NCBI GenBank assembly: GCA_963556495.2
Contig: OY747721.1
Coordinates: 13,150,649-13,214,648, forward strand
Direction: 5' to 3'
Source of the DNA: Valencia hispanica
Taxonomy: Eukaryota > Chordata > Actinopteri > Cyprinodontiformes > Valenciidae
Length of the DNA: 64,000 nt
Numbering within the stretch: the first letter of the stretch is position 1; each line of letters begins with the position of its first letter. Of this stretch, positions 23,960 through 36,700 are shown in pieces. Below the pieces are notes generated by a model. It ran no database searches, was not told where the DNA came from, and saw only the letters and a list, made by a program, of their open reading frames with translations. A program made the position numbers and the translations under genes.

Positions 23960-25860
23960 ATATCAGATTTTAGTGGAGCGTTGTTGTGCTGCAGAGGTTT
24001 TTGTTTTTATGCTGTTTTTCTTGTGGTGGCTGCAGATCTTTGGCAACTGGGATGCTTTGGGTATGTGGCAAAGACTGAAATAGATGTGGGCAGCTTGAGC
24101 AAAGTGCTCTTTTAAAAAGATTGCTTGCTTTTGTCGAAGCTGGATTGGGAGTTTGCTTTTTTTCATTTATATTGTCTAAAAGCTGCAAAATGATTCAAAA
24201 CTGTCAAAAGAGAAAAAAACCACACAAAAAATAAATCAATGTGTTGTTTTACCAGTTTGCGCTTCAGAGAAGTGAATCTCTTTATTGGCTTGAAAGCTTT
24301 TCTGAGTACAAAGTTGATCTACCCACTCACCTCCAGACGTAACAACGAGGAGAGTGGCTGTGACTCATCTGGCACCTCTCTCTGTACAGCCAGACACAGA
24401 TTGTATTCAAAGATGGAGATGGCACAGAGATGCTTTTGAGCTCAAATGTCTAAATTTACCTGAACCGTGTGACAACAGGTTTGATTGTGAATAAAACATG
24501 TTTGGGTGAGGGTGAGGACGGTTTACTTTCAGGGTCTAGCTCTGTTTTAGTTGTAGGTTCCTAAATTAGAGTTGATGTTTTCCTCCTGACTGTGAGAGTT
24601 TGTTTATATGCAGAGCTTCCTGAAAAAAAACTAATTTATGTTTATTCCAACGGAAGGAGATTAGTTTGAAACCTGTGGCAGCCTCGTGTGAGCCTCTATT
24701 TTAAGCTGCATTGGTGCAATAGGAATATTTTTTCACTTTTCTCTAATGTCCCACCACATCTGGATGAAGTCAACTAGATGTAAAATTAATTATGACTTAA
24801 TGACTCATGCCCTTCGTAAACCCAAAATGGAGTTTACAAGTTTGGTCTGTCCCCCAAACAATATTCACAAAAACGTTACTGTTAATCTAAGGGATGAGCT
24901 GGTATGGATTCTCACAGCGTAATCTTGAGTAAAAATACCACAATTGAACTTTTTCACCTGATTCCCACTCAAAAAATCTAAAATACAAATGTATAAGATA
25001 AGTTATCTATTGTTATTTCGATACATATATTGTTGCAAAAGTAATAAATAAAAACCTGCTGAATTTAGAATTAGTTTTCAAGCACTTTCATATTATTACA
25101 CATTTTTGCCATTCGGCCCTTTATAGAGTAACTGATTATAGCTGACTTTTGATCTGCTTGAGTAGCCACCCTGCAGTCCGCCGCTTTACAGAAAAGGCTT
25201 GGAGATCCCAGTCAATGGGAGATCCCCACAGGAGTCCAAAAACAACCTTAATAGGACTGTTTTGCAATAAAACCTTTTCAACTACATATTGTACTTAATT
25301 GTTTTTGCTTAATTAAAGCAAGTTAATGTTTCTTTTAATGAAGTTAATCTGGAAATATTAAATATATAAATGTTTTATTAAATATATAAATGTTTTACTT
25401 TCATTTTATTTATTTAAGTAATTCGGTATATATTAATTTTGATCTAATGTTTTAATACATTTTTATTTCTTATTTCCATAATATAGCAATAGTTGGTGAT
25501 ATGAGATTGAACCTAAACTAATAAATGGTGGAAGATTTGAGAGCTTCAAGAACTGTAACTTTTTAAAACCTTGCTTGACTCCAACCTTCTTTATTTCTGC
25601 AGAGATGATAAAATTAAAAAGTATTTCATTATCAATCACTGATTACTTGATTAGGTATAGATTAGTACTATATGGAAAATTAATGAAATACTAATACTTT
25701 CACCTATTAATACACATACATTCAAATATACCTTCTTGTGTGTGTTTTTGTGTGTGTTAAAGTTACAGCTTTTATCTAAAAACAGCCAGTGTGTGTCCTG
25801 TTTGTGCCCATCCATTATTGTTTTTATACAATATGTCTTCAGTCGGAGGCTTCTTTAGTT
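23960..25860. other. Intergenic DNA, nothing recognised
   Basis: AT-rich with small chance ORFs only. A short tandem of AAATATATAAATGTTTTA occurs at about 25355-25400. Confidence 0.4.
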
Positions 25861-25861
25861 T

Positions 25862-26010
25862 TGCTGCAATAGAGACCGCTACAGGAAATCCTTCCTGCCC
25901 ACAGCCATCATCATCTACAACAACTCCTTAAAGAATTAATTATATGAGCTATACCAAAACTTAATTTCCCTCTCGGATCAATAAAGTATTTTTGAATTTG
26001 AATTGAATTT
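25862..26010 (+). mobile_element. LINE 3'-end fragment (L2/Rex type)
   Basis: CCGCTACAGGAAATCCTTCC is followed by ACTTAATTTCCCTCTCGGAT, ATAAAGTATTTTTG and a TTGAATTGAATTTGAAT tail. The same layout occurs at 12160-12300. It is a 5'-truncated copy. Confidence 0.65.
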
Positions 26011-26226
26011 GAATACACTGCAGGTCTTTACACAGCTTTTAGTTTTGATTCATCCTCACATCATCTTGCTTTTTTTGATGAACTAGTCGGTAGTGGTTAT
26101 AAAAGTATTCCCACCCCACATTTAACCACAATACTAACCCACATCTCGAAGCATTTTATTGAGATTTTATTGACCGACCATTACAAAGTTGAAAATAATT
26201 GCAAACTAGAGGGAAGGATTATTATC

Positions 26227-26548
26227 AAGGCTGCATGATATTAGGAAATCTTGCGTTGACGATAACGTTGGTAACGATTGCGATGACAATATCAGTTGCG
26301 ATAGATGCCTATGTTCTGCTTTTCTCTTCTTCTCATCTGGCCTTCTATCACTTTGTAACTTTTAGCATTTAGGGCAATGAAACTCTGTCAAACTGGCTAA
26401 ACATTACATTAGCATGGAAAATGCAAGACCATAGCTCCTAAGATATATTAGCCAACGGTTTTTGCACTCCAATATGAATATTTCACACATTGATATTGCA
26501 ATAACAATATAACAATAACAATATATTTGCGGTATTTTGTGCAGCCTT
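26227..26548. mobile_element. MITE with AAGGCTGCA ends
   Basis: The inverted ends AAGGCTGCA and TGCAGCCTT bound about 320 bp. The interior repeats GATAACG and CAATAT motifs (CAATAACAATATAACAATAAC). It is nested in the Tc1 relic. The superfamily is not certain. Confidence 0.6.
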
Positions 26549-26714
26549 AATTATAATGGAATAAATGTTTTTCAATGTTTACAAAAATGTCTAATTGGTG
26601 CAAAACTGGATGCAAAAATTGATGTTCAAAGAAGCTCTCTAATCTGACTGATCTTTTTACAAGAAACAACATTTCAACCTAGCTGCACAAAGCTAGTAGA
26701 GACATCCTCTAAAG

Positions 26715-27086
26715 CAGTGGTCCCCAACCTTTTTTTCACCACAGACTGGGTTAATATCAGACAATATTCACACTGACTGGCGGATAAATGCAACAAAACA
26801 AAAAGAAATGACCGGCATAAAAAATGAAAAAAACATTTTTGAGACTTCTGTGTTTAATCATTTTGCTAGCTTGTGGGTTTGTTTTTAGCAGTGACGTATC
26901 ACGTGACCGAGACAAACGTCTTGAGAGTTATAGCTGAGAGGTGTCGAGTGAGTTATAGCCGGATGTAACTGAGAGAATCCTCTCATTTTTCAAAATAAAA
27001 CATTGTTTAGACTGATAATAAATAAAACTGAAATACGGTACCGCAGCCCAGTACTAAATGATCCATGGCCCGGTTGGGGACCTCTG
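26715..27086. mobile_element. hAT-type MITE
   Basis: The ends CAGTGGTCCCCAACC and GGTTGGGGACCTCTG are inverted repeats. The flanks CTCTAAAG (26707-26714) and CTCTAAAA (27087-27094) form an 8-bp target duplication with one change. There is no transposase. It lies inside the older Tc1 relic. Confidence 0.8.
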
Positions 27087-27857
27087 CTCTAAAACATTGG
27101 CAACTGTTATTGCAGCAGAATTAAATTCCACAGCGAACTGGCTCAGGGGGTTGTGGATGCAGACATTAGCCCTTCCAGATTTTTGTAAAGAAAATAAAAA
27201 TGAAATAAAGATGTTGAAAACAAAACATAATGTTCTTTCTCGTTAACAGTTATAGACATGAAATCAATTAAATACATCAAGGTTTGTGGTCATAATGAGA
27301 GAAATTGTGAAAAGGTTGACAAAATTGCAAGCGGAAGAAAACATGAAGCTTCATGATTGACCTTCTCATATCCACCACAAGTTCTACCACTTATTAGAAA
27401 TCTCTGTGTTTGTGGTTTTTGGGGTGAGTCCCACTTCATCTATCAAGTGTTTCAGGCTGACTTCTGACTCCATTATTTTCTCTCTGGTCCTCCTAGGTGA
27501 TAGTCAGGGTCCACATACCCAAATCCCATTATCTTTTGTTTTGTTATCGTTTCCTCATCTATTTGCCATATCCTTTGCCAGAAAGCTATTATAAGTATAC
27601 TATAAGCTATTATAATTAAGAACTCTGTACACCCCAGATTAAGCATTTAAATTTGAGAATAGAATTCAGCTTTCTCATGTCCTCTGTTTGAGATTACCAT
27701 ATTTTAATACTTCTTTTAATAGCCTACTTTACAGTTGACATCACAATTTAGCCGCGCAAGTGCTGCTGGTTGCTAATGCTAGACAAACAAACCACATTTA
27801 GCAATTGGAAAAAACACACAGAGTGCTCGAACGTCGATGTGAAGGCAGAAATTATAT

Positions 27858-28196
27858 GTGAAATTTAAATGCATCTCACAGATGAGCAAATATAAAATGG
27901 AAGAGGTTGTTTTGATGGAGAAAGACATACCAGGGGCTTTTCTTGATCGCAACCCTGCTAATTATCGATTGCCAGAACTGAAGCGCCGACTCGAACGTCA
28001 CGGTCAAAGCAAAAATGTGTCACTACGAGAGGCTATTGAAAAGGTGCGAGGATGTAGTGCAATACAAATACAGGTTTATCCTGGAGTGGATGGTGGCCAA
28101 TGGAATGAAGGGAAAAATAAAGGACTCGCTAGCCAAACAACACCTGTTACACCCGTTACCATGATGCAAAATACACACTTTTGTTTGTTTGTCTAG
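27858..28196 (+). pseudogene. SAP-domain ORF fragment, probably from a repetitive fish gene family
   Basis: 112 codons. Residues about 30-62 read RNPANYRLPELKRRLERHG followed by SLREAIEKVR, a SAP-like helix-turn-helix that in other proteins binds DNA. The stretch KMEEVVLMEKDIPGAFL before it and VYPGVDGGQW after it recall the N-terminus of SAP/YqaJ-type multi-copy proteins of fish. The frame ends shortly after and no continuing exon was seen. It is probably a dead partial copy; family recall is from memory. Confidence 0.4.
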
Positions 28197-28347
28197 GGCT
28201 ACCTCCCAGAATGCATTGCAACATTACGTCATGATCTATTTTTAGCTACTGTGAAAGGTGCTTTTGAAAGGAAAGAGAAGTCACAAAAGCTGTTTTTGGT
28301 TTACTTCCTGTGCTTTATAATTGGGGTCAAATGAGCATTAACATTAT

Positions 28348-28523
28348 ATCCATCCATCCATCCATCCATCCATCCATCCATCCATCCATCCATCCATCCA
28401 TCCATCCATCCATCCATCCATCCATCCATCCATCCATCCATCCATCCATCCATCCATCCATCCATCCATCCATCCATCCATCCATCCATCCATCCATCCA
28501 TCCATCCATCCATCCATCCATCA
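28348..28523. repeat. Perfect (ATCC)44 tetranucleotide microsatellite
   Basis: About 176 bp of uninterrupted ATCC repeats, ending about 350 bp upstream of the pald1 start codon. The long MDGW and IHPS open frames across it are artefacts of the repeat. Confidence 0.98.
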
Positions 28524-28875
28524 GGGTGTATTGCAAATATTTTTGTTGGAGATAAGATTTTTATAAAAAATAAAAAAGCCTAGAGAGCTGGTGGATGTAA
28601 CAACTGCTAATAAAACCTTTTATAAATTAAAAAATCGCCTTCAAATAACTGTAAAAAATTATATGTTCTTTATTTCTATCACTTATTTTCTATCACTTTC
28701 TCTATCATGTCCTTGCTAAAGTGTGAGACATTTTCTGTGTGTCTCTTCACACCTTAAACCTCTTTAAATGATGTTAGGCCTCGTTGCTGTCGCCCTCGCC
28801 CTCGCATACACTTAGATGTCTTTTCTTCCTGTCTCTAAATCCCACTATGATGTCATCCGCAGCAGCTTGTGGAGC

Positions 28876-29048
28876 ATGGGTACAACTGCAAGCGCTGCCC
28901 CACAGCCTGTTTATGTAGCGCCGCCGCTTGACAGCGTCCACGCCAACGGGATGGCCGACAGCAACATGAGCCCGTTCCACACGGTCAACATCCACAACAA
29001 CAAAGCCAAGTCCATTATCACCAACAAGGTTGCACCGGTCGTCATCAC
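28876..29048 (+). CDS. pald1: pald1 coding exon 1
   Basis: Residues 1-57 plus 2 nt. It starts MGTTASAAP in context GGAGCATGG and ends [13 protein letters not shown](T) at donor ATCAC|GTAAGT. The frame is open upstream to 28816, and acceptor-like AGs at 28862 and 28865 suggest the exon begins there. Confidence 0.93.
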
Positions 29049-32000
29049 GTAAGTCCCTCCTCCATCCTGCGTTCTCACAGTTGGATGTTAATCCTGTTTG
29101 ATCACTGTGGTCACCCCCCCAACCTCTGGGCAAATTGTTTGCCCCTGTTATCTCATTTGTCTGCTTCGGGCGAGCAAACAGTATCTGATAATTAAACATA
29201 CCCCTTTTTAAAAATCTTTTACACAGATATAACTGCAGACAAGAGTTTCAAATTCACGACGACATCCTTAAAGCCAACTACAAGGTTGGTCGGATATCAG
29301 ACTCCTTGCCCGAGCATTACCTGGTGAAGGTAAGAACAACTCAAGCCGCAGGCTTTTTTAAGTTGCAACAAGGCGCCGCCTTATCACAGAAAGCTGTGGA
29401 GCCATCTCACGTGTTTCTTTGTCTGCTCTTTTCGCATCTGCATGTCCAAATTGCAAAGCTGTGTTGGACCCTTGTCATTCGTTTTTTTATGATCAGAGGC
29501 AGCCATTGACAGAACCGTTGGCACCCCCGTATCAAGACTTTGATGTGCTCTGTCACCTCTGCTGCATACACTGTTTTTTGTCAGAGTTAACCCACAGCTG
29601 CTGTTTATATGTGTTGAAGGTCAGGGTATGTTTGCCACAAAAAAGTGTAATAAACATGATCAAAGCATGATCTCCAAAGAAATACTTTTCCACATATACA
29701 ATCCCGATAAAGGTTAAAATAAGCTTGTGTTAAATCTTTGCAGATGGTCTATGCAAGGGGTCCTCTTTGTGTGCTCTTTCCTGCCCAGACATGTGCATGT
29801 GTCCTCTTATTGTCCAGTTGTGCTGCTATTTGTGGCTTTTATTGAAAAAAGAAACTAACATTACTCAGTCCTCATCAAGGTAATTTGCAGCTGGCTCAGC
29901 TAGAACATACAATGCCTTACAGAAGTTTTTACATTGCTTAAACCTTTTCACATATTGTCACTTTACAACCTTACATTTTTTTCTATTTTTGTGGGAATTT
30001 ATGCTCTGGATCAATACAAAGTAGTACATAACTATGAAATAAAAAGATAATGTCACATTGTTTTCACAATTGAAAGTCCAGGTTGTTACAAGCTGTGTAT
30101 GTGCTACAGCAATTTCCTTATTGAACTTTTTTGCCTACATGCAAAACATCATATGTGACTCAAAAAGTAATGCCATAAAAACATAGTCCGCTGGGGGAAA
30201 AATAGTGGTAGCAGCATCATGTTACGCTGACACTTTTCTTCAGGAGGAACTGGAAAGTTGGTCAGAGTTGATGGGAAGTTGGATGGAGCTAATTATGGGG
30301 CTGTTCTGGGATTAAAGGCTGCCATTGATTTGTGCTTATGTTCACCTTACAGTGGCTCGACCCTGAACATACAGCCAGAGCTACAATGGGGATGTTTACA
30401 CATATTCAAAGCATATTCATGTATTAGAATTATCCAGTCAAAGTTTAGACCTCTCCATTCTATCTGAGGTTAAGTTATTTTGCAAAGAAGAATGGAAAGC
30501 TTTCTGTGAAAAGTTGGTGTTGACGTACGGCGAAAGAATTGCAGCTGTTCATGATCGGTCGTTTTACAAAGTATTAACTTAGAGGTGTAGAGTACATATC
30601 CATCACATACCTATACTTCCAGTAAACATTGATGTTTGTGGTTGTAATTGGATCAAATAAGAAAAAGTGAAATGGATATGAATGTTTTTGCAAGGCGGAA
30701 CAGATGCAACCACATAATTGTTGTAGACATAAGGTGAAAGCTAGTGTTGTCAGTAGCTTACAGTTTATGCTTGACAACAACTAAAGTTAAGCAGCTGTCT
30801 ATATTTTGAAAACACTATCAGAATAGGCATTAATTGACTTACATGATCTAACAGCAGACAGTTGATTAACAATATATATATATATATATATCACTGTGAA
30901 CAAGGCTTTTCTATTGTTTTAAAGCAAGGATGAAATTATAGAATTTAGATAAGACTTTGTCACACACAATAACATTTGACACATCGGATTCCTCTGTGCA
31001 TCTCAATTTCTTTTTCTGAAAAAAACATTTTTTCCAGCATAACGTTTTACTGTTGATTTGGTCCTTTTATGGTGTTTTTTAAACTTTTGATGGTTTTTGG
31101 TATTGATTGTAACTGCTTCAGTCACTATATTGTCGATTACCTTTGCACCATTTAAACAAGAAGATTTAGTTGTTGTAGCAGTTTGTCACATGTAGTCCCA
31201 CTGCGTGGAGTGTTTAAGTCTACCCTTTCTTCGGTAAAGTGTACACAGCAGAGCAGAGATTTAAGTTGTTGAGACAACAGAGTAACCAGACTGTGTCAGC
31301 TGTACTTTTTCTTGTTGACAGAGGAGGTCAAGAACTTGTAAAATGAATAAAAAGAGGCAAACCAAATGAAACTTTATGATGGTTAAGCTCTCAGACTGAT
31401 GCAGATTAATGTTGTGTTTGTTTTTAGGGCGAATACTTCATGGTGCAGGATGTGTACAGCAAGGCAGATGTTTTAAACACAACAGACAGTTATGGAGCCC
31501 CCAACTTCCGCCAGGTGAAGGGATCCTACCCTTTGTACGGAATGGGTCAGCCAACCTTGAATGGCTTCAAACAGGTTCTCCACAGACTTCAAGCCCAAGG
31601 ACAGGAGGTGATCCCTTTTCTTTTTGTTGTTTATTTTTAAACTTGACTCCAGCATAAATGGATGACTTCTTGTCTTCGTTTGACACAAATGGTTAGCAAA
31701 TGTTCAAGAAAGAGCTTCCTGTGTTGGAAGTCTGTGTCTGTGTGTCTGCCTGGGCTCTTTCTCTCAGTGTTTTCAGTAAATATTTGAGGAATTGAGGAGG
31801 CTGTGGCTCAGTTGAAGAGTTGAGCAAACATTAAGCTGTAGTCATTTGTTGCAGTACAAAATGTGTCATTATTATACACCAGGCTTATTTATTCTTGTGC
31901 TGAATTTCATGCAATGAATATAGAGAGCCGTCAGTTTACCTGAGAGAACATGGCATTTGGATGATTACATGTTTTTGCTGTGCAGATCTGTTACTTCATG

Positions 32001-33619
32001 TTGTCTCTGTTCTCCTTTTCCAAGCAGGAAATTATCTTCTTCTGTGTTAGAGAGGAGCCAGTACTGTTCCTTCGTAAGGAGGACGACTTTATGCCATACA
32101 CCCCACGTAGGAAGGAAAACCTACACGAGAACCTTCATGGATTGCAGGGGGAGGAAACTGTGGAAAGCCTGGAGCTGACCATCAGAAATGAGGTAGCAAA
32201 CATATTACGTTTCTATGTATGAGAACAAAAGCATTTCGGAGATGTGACTGATTAAAGGTTCTTCCTTTACAGCTCCATGACTTTGCAAAGCTCAACGAAA
32301 ACATCTTCTACGTCTACAATGACATCGAGTTCTTCAAAGACGAGCCTCAGAAGATGTCCATAACGTGTGAGGAGGACATCCACGTGACAGAGGAGGTCTA
32401 TAAGAGGCCGATGTTCACCATGCAAGGCTACAGGTTGTTTATATGGGTTTTCACACATTGTTGCTTGCTGATTTTTTTGGTTTGTTTCTAGTAGGTGTAA
32501 CAATAATGCTAGTGATGCATCTGTCATCATTTCATAGGCAATTTCAAATTTTGTTCAGTTCTGACCTGCTGAGAGTATTTTATTAGTTTGAATATCTCTC
32601 CAAGATCTATTATGTGCTCCTTCTGACTCTGTTTCTCTAAGCAGTCATTAAAGATGTGGTGTTGCAGGAACAAACTGGGTGCTTAGCTATGGTGCTTGAC
32701 AGGAACATAATTTAGACTTTCACGTATCTGAGTGGGTGGGGAAACTGAAAATGGTCGATCTGAAAACAGGCCAGTACCAGTCAGTAGCTGATTGATTGGT
32801 TTGTGCCTACTGAAATTGGGTGCATCCTGTTTGTTGATTTATTGACATGAGCTCCACACTTCCGTTTAAGGGACAGAGGTTATTTTCAGAGAAGCAAAAT
32901 GCTTTGATGTAAAGTGCCTTGCAAAAGTACTCATACTCCTTGAACTTTTTCGTATTTCATCATGTTGCAACCACAAATTTCAATGTGTTTTGTACTTGGT
33001 AAAACTACCTTCTGCTGAAATGAAAGTCTTATGTCTTCTGACCAGCTTTGCACATGTATAGCCTGACATTTCTGTCCATTCCTGAGCTCAGTCAGATTAA
33101 ATGCAAGGCATCTGTGACTATTATTTTTGAATCTTGAAACTTCCCCAGATCTTTTGGACTCTCTTCTAGGATTACTCTAGTTTTAGCTCAATCTATCTCT
33201 GATTAGCTTCCCTCTCCCTGCTAAAGAAAAGCATTGCCACAGCATGATTCAACCACCACTATGTTTTTTGGGGAGTGTGTTGTCAGGGTGTTATGCTGTG
33301 TAAGTTTTCCACCACACAGTGTTTTGAAAGTAAGACAAAATGTTCACTTTTGGTCTCACTTGAACAGAGCACCCTCATCACGCATATGTTGGTTGTTTAC
33401 TCTAAATTGCTTGTTTGCTAACTTGTTAACAGGAGTTCTTGTGGCTTTCTTTTAATAATAACACGGTTTTTAACAGAGGAAAAAAAAAAATAGGGATGCA
33501 CTGAGAAATCCACTGGTGACTATCCATTTTAAAAACATACCCGGTACATATTGTGGAAAAGATGACTAAGGATTGTCCTAAAACAAAGATAGCTTGAATA
33601 CAAATGAGTCCCACACTTT

Positions 33620-33701
<82 letters not shown>

Positions 33702-36700
33702 CTGTAAATAAGAATGTTAAAATAAGGATTTATGTTAAACCAATGTATGCTTTATCTCCTGTACATTACTTGGTGTTGGTCTGTCCCATTAAATGTTACA
33801 AAATGTTGTTAGATTTTAAGGGCTGTGAATCTTTTTCTAATTCACTGAACCATATTGGAATTTTAAAAAGAACAGCAATGATCCTGTGATTCTGATCCGA
33901 TCTTAGTCATAATTCCTTGTTTACTGGCAACTTGCTTTTCACCCTGACACATTTAGTGAAAACCTGAGGAAGTTTATCTGCCTTTAAGTGTTTGTTTATA
34001 ATGCTACATCCTCTAAGCTACATAACAATGTTTTTGACACAACAAAGGCTGCAGGTCCACTTCTCGGTAACTATCTGTTGCACTGCAGGTACTACAGATT
34101 ACCACTGCCAATGGAGGGAGCGCCTTTGGAAGAAGATTTTGATGCATTTGTGAACATACTCAGGGTAAGCATATGTAAAAATGTCAGTCCAACAATTGAA
34201 TCTCCACTTTTTTGGATGTTCTCTTGTTGCCGTTAAGGTTATTAATGGCTGGAATACTGCAGAGTGTCTGCACTCTGTCACAGAGGCCATGAAAAGGTCA
34301 CACTGGCTTTTATTTAATCCACGTTTAACTCTTGTCTTGCATGTGCAATCAATTACATTATAAATATGATTAAAATGTGAAAAAAGAGAGTCTGCAGTGA
34401 CTTTGTGCCTGCTCTTCAGTCATCTGCGGGATCTGGTTTCTGTCCTGCCCTTCAGGATGTTCTCTTAGTCTCATTTTGCCCTTTTTTGGAATGACGTGCA
34501 GCAGCTGATCGAGTTCCTTGTGGTTGGAAAGTGGCTCCTACTTCTTTTTTTAAACAGTTTTTTAATGCAGTCCTCTTTCCTCTTAGTCAGCCTTTTTGTA
34601 AATCTCACTCACTTATTATTATTTCCCAGATGTTAACATAATGACTCATGTAGAAGTATCTTAAGATCGCTTAATCTCTCCCACTGATAATGTTGACTTC
34701 CTAAAACTGGAAAAATTCCATGTTTTTTCTGCCAGAACTTAACTTTTTACATCACTATATGATTGGTGTTATTCTTCGCAGTCACCCTTTGATTATCACA
34801 CACCTGCGACTGTTTCTCTTCATGCCCTGTTTTCACTGCAGCTCTTTTCTCTTTTCAGGAGAGCCCTAGTTTGTGTCTGGGCCACAACACGTCGCGACTT
34901 ATACCTACCCTGGTCTTCAGCTGCCAGGTGGGCGTCGGCCGCACCAACCTAGCCATGATCCTGGGCACGTTAGTCATGAATAGACTCAAAGGGGACTCAC
35001 AACTGCCACCGCAGTAAGCGTTTAGACATTTTCTCCCCCCAAGCTACTTTAATAACACAGTGCAGAAAGAGATTTTCATTGAACCATTTATGGAATAAAA
35101 TGTAAAATATTTGCTTTGTGTGGCAGAGTTGAGGAGGCAGCTGCTTCAGAGCCAAGACCGCTATTCCAAGTTATCCAGAGTCTGATCAACAAGTTGCCTA
35201 ATGGGCAGCAGGTTATGGAAGAGGTAATTATGTACACAATATGCACATTTACAGCTGCAAGTCTTTTGAGATGTGTCCCGCCTTGCACATCCAAAGACTG
35301 AAATTTTGTTATTACTTCCTTGCAAAATGGCTCGAGCTCAGATTTTATGAATTATGTATGTAGTATAAATTGTCAAGGCTTGGAATTGATTCTCAATTTG
35401 ATTTAGGTCTGGATCATTGTAACAAATGATAATGACTTGACCCAAGTCATTCTATTGTAGCCCTGGTTGAATGTTTAAGGTTGCTGTCCTGGTTGAAGGT
35501 GAACCTCTACTCCAGTCTCAAGTGTTTTGCAGTTTTTTTTATAGGCTTTCATCCAGAGTTGCCCTGTGGGTAACTCCGTCCATCCTCCCATCAAACCTGA
35601 CCAACTTTCCCAAAGCATGATGCTGCCACCACAATGTTTCACAGTGGGATTTGGGATTGGCGAGTTAGTTTTTCTACCCTCAAAGCGTTTTGCATGTTGC
35701 CCAATAATGTGAGAGATAATAATATATGGATCTGCAGAAAAAGGAAAATATCAATGGAAAAGCCTTTTTTGTAGCACAAGATTATAAACCCTGACTACGT
35801 GCGGAGAGGGTTTTGTGGCGAAAGCAGTGGGCTTCATTTGCCTGATTTTCTCCAAAGATTTTTAAAGACCCACACATCTAAGATGCTTTAGAGATAAGGT
35901 TTTAGCATGCGTATTTGACTGGTCCTTGATTGAGCATCTGTGATTAGATCTCTGTTACCCACACAACATGCTATTAAATGCTAATCCTTGCTCTATGTCA
36001 GGCATCAGCTATGCGTGGAACAGATTTCAGGAAGATTTCAGGAAGTGCGTGTTATGCAACATCACAACTTATTCAGTTACACTAAGTTTTTTACCTCAGT
36101 CCGTCCGTCCATCCGTCCATCCATCATTTCGGGTCTATATTGAAATGTGATTTTCTCCGCTGGGGCTCCGGCTGTTTGCATAAAAGGGTAGCGCAGGGGG
36201 GTTGTTCCTGCAAATGATGAATGCTGTTTTCTTTGAATGTTGCTGTCCCAGAGCTCCTCTAATGTGGCCTGGGAGATCAAATCGGATTAGATTGTTCGCA
36301 CAGCCAACTGGTGTCAACTCGCCTAGGAAGCCTTGTAGGACATTTAAGGACTTTTTTGTCAGTGATAATCCTCTGGATATGCAATTTTGTTATTACTTAT
36401 GTTTTTAAACATGTTTTTGTGACATCTTGAATTGAAATTTCTTTAAAGAGGACATTCGTTTTTAAAAAATCTTTTTCAGGTTGACCATGCTATTACCTTG
36501 TGCTCAGAGATGCATAACATTAAAGAAGCAATATATGAGAATGCAAGTAAATTAGAGGGGATTGGAGAAGATTATCAGATTCAAGTAAGTCATAACTTTT
36601 TTGCTAATGGCAGCAGCTTTAAGTTTCTCTTGTTCACCTGTTCATGCTCTCTTGCTTTTTTTTATTTTTCTCTTGCTTTATTGTGTATCATGTATAATGT

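Larger units (their letters stand above)
26095..27345. mobile_element. Degraded Tc1-like transposon carrying two nested MITEs
   Basis: It begins TTATAAAAGTATTCCCACCCC and resumes after insertions with ACATTGGCAACTGTTATTGCAG, a decayed form of the region preceding the 3' end, ending near GTGAAAAGGTTGAC. Two younger elements (26227-26548 and 26715-27086) interrupt it. Confidence 0.65.

Noticed and set aside
28301..28555. Open frames encoding MDGW or IHPS repeats on both strands
   Set aside because: They are direct translations of the (ATCC)n microsatellite, open in several frames because the unit has no stop codon.
28774..29199. 141-codon minus-strand ORF over pald1 exon 1
   Set aside because: Antisense to a well supported exon, with no family features.
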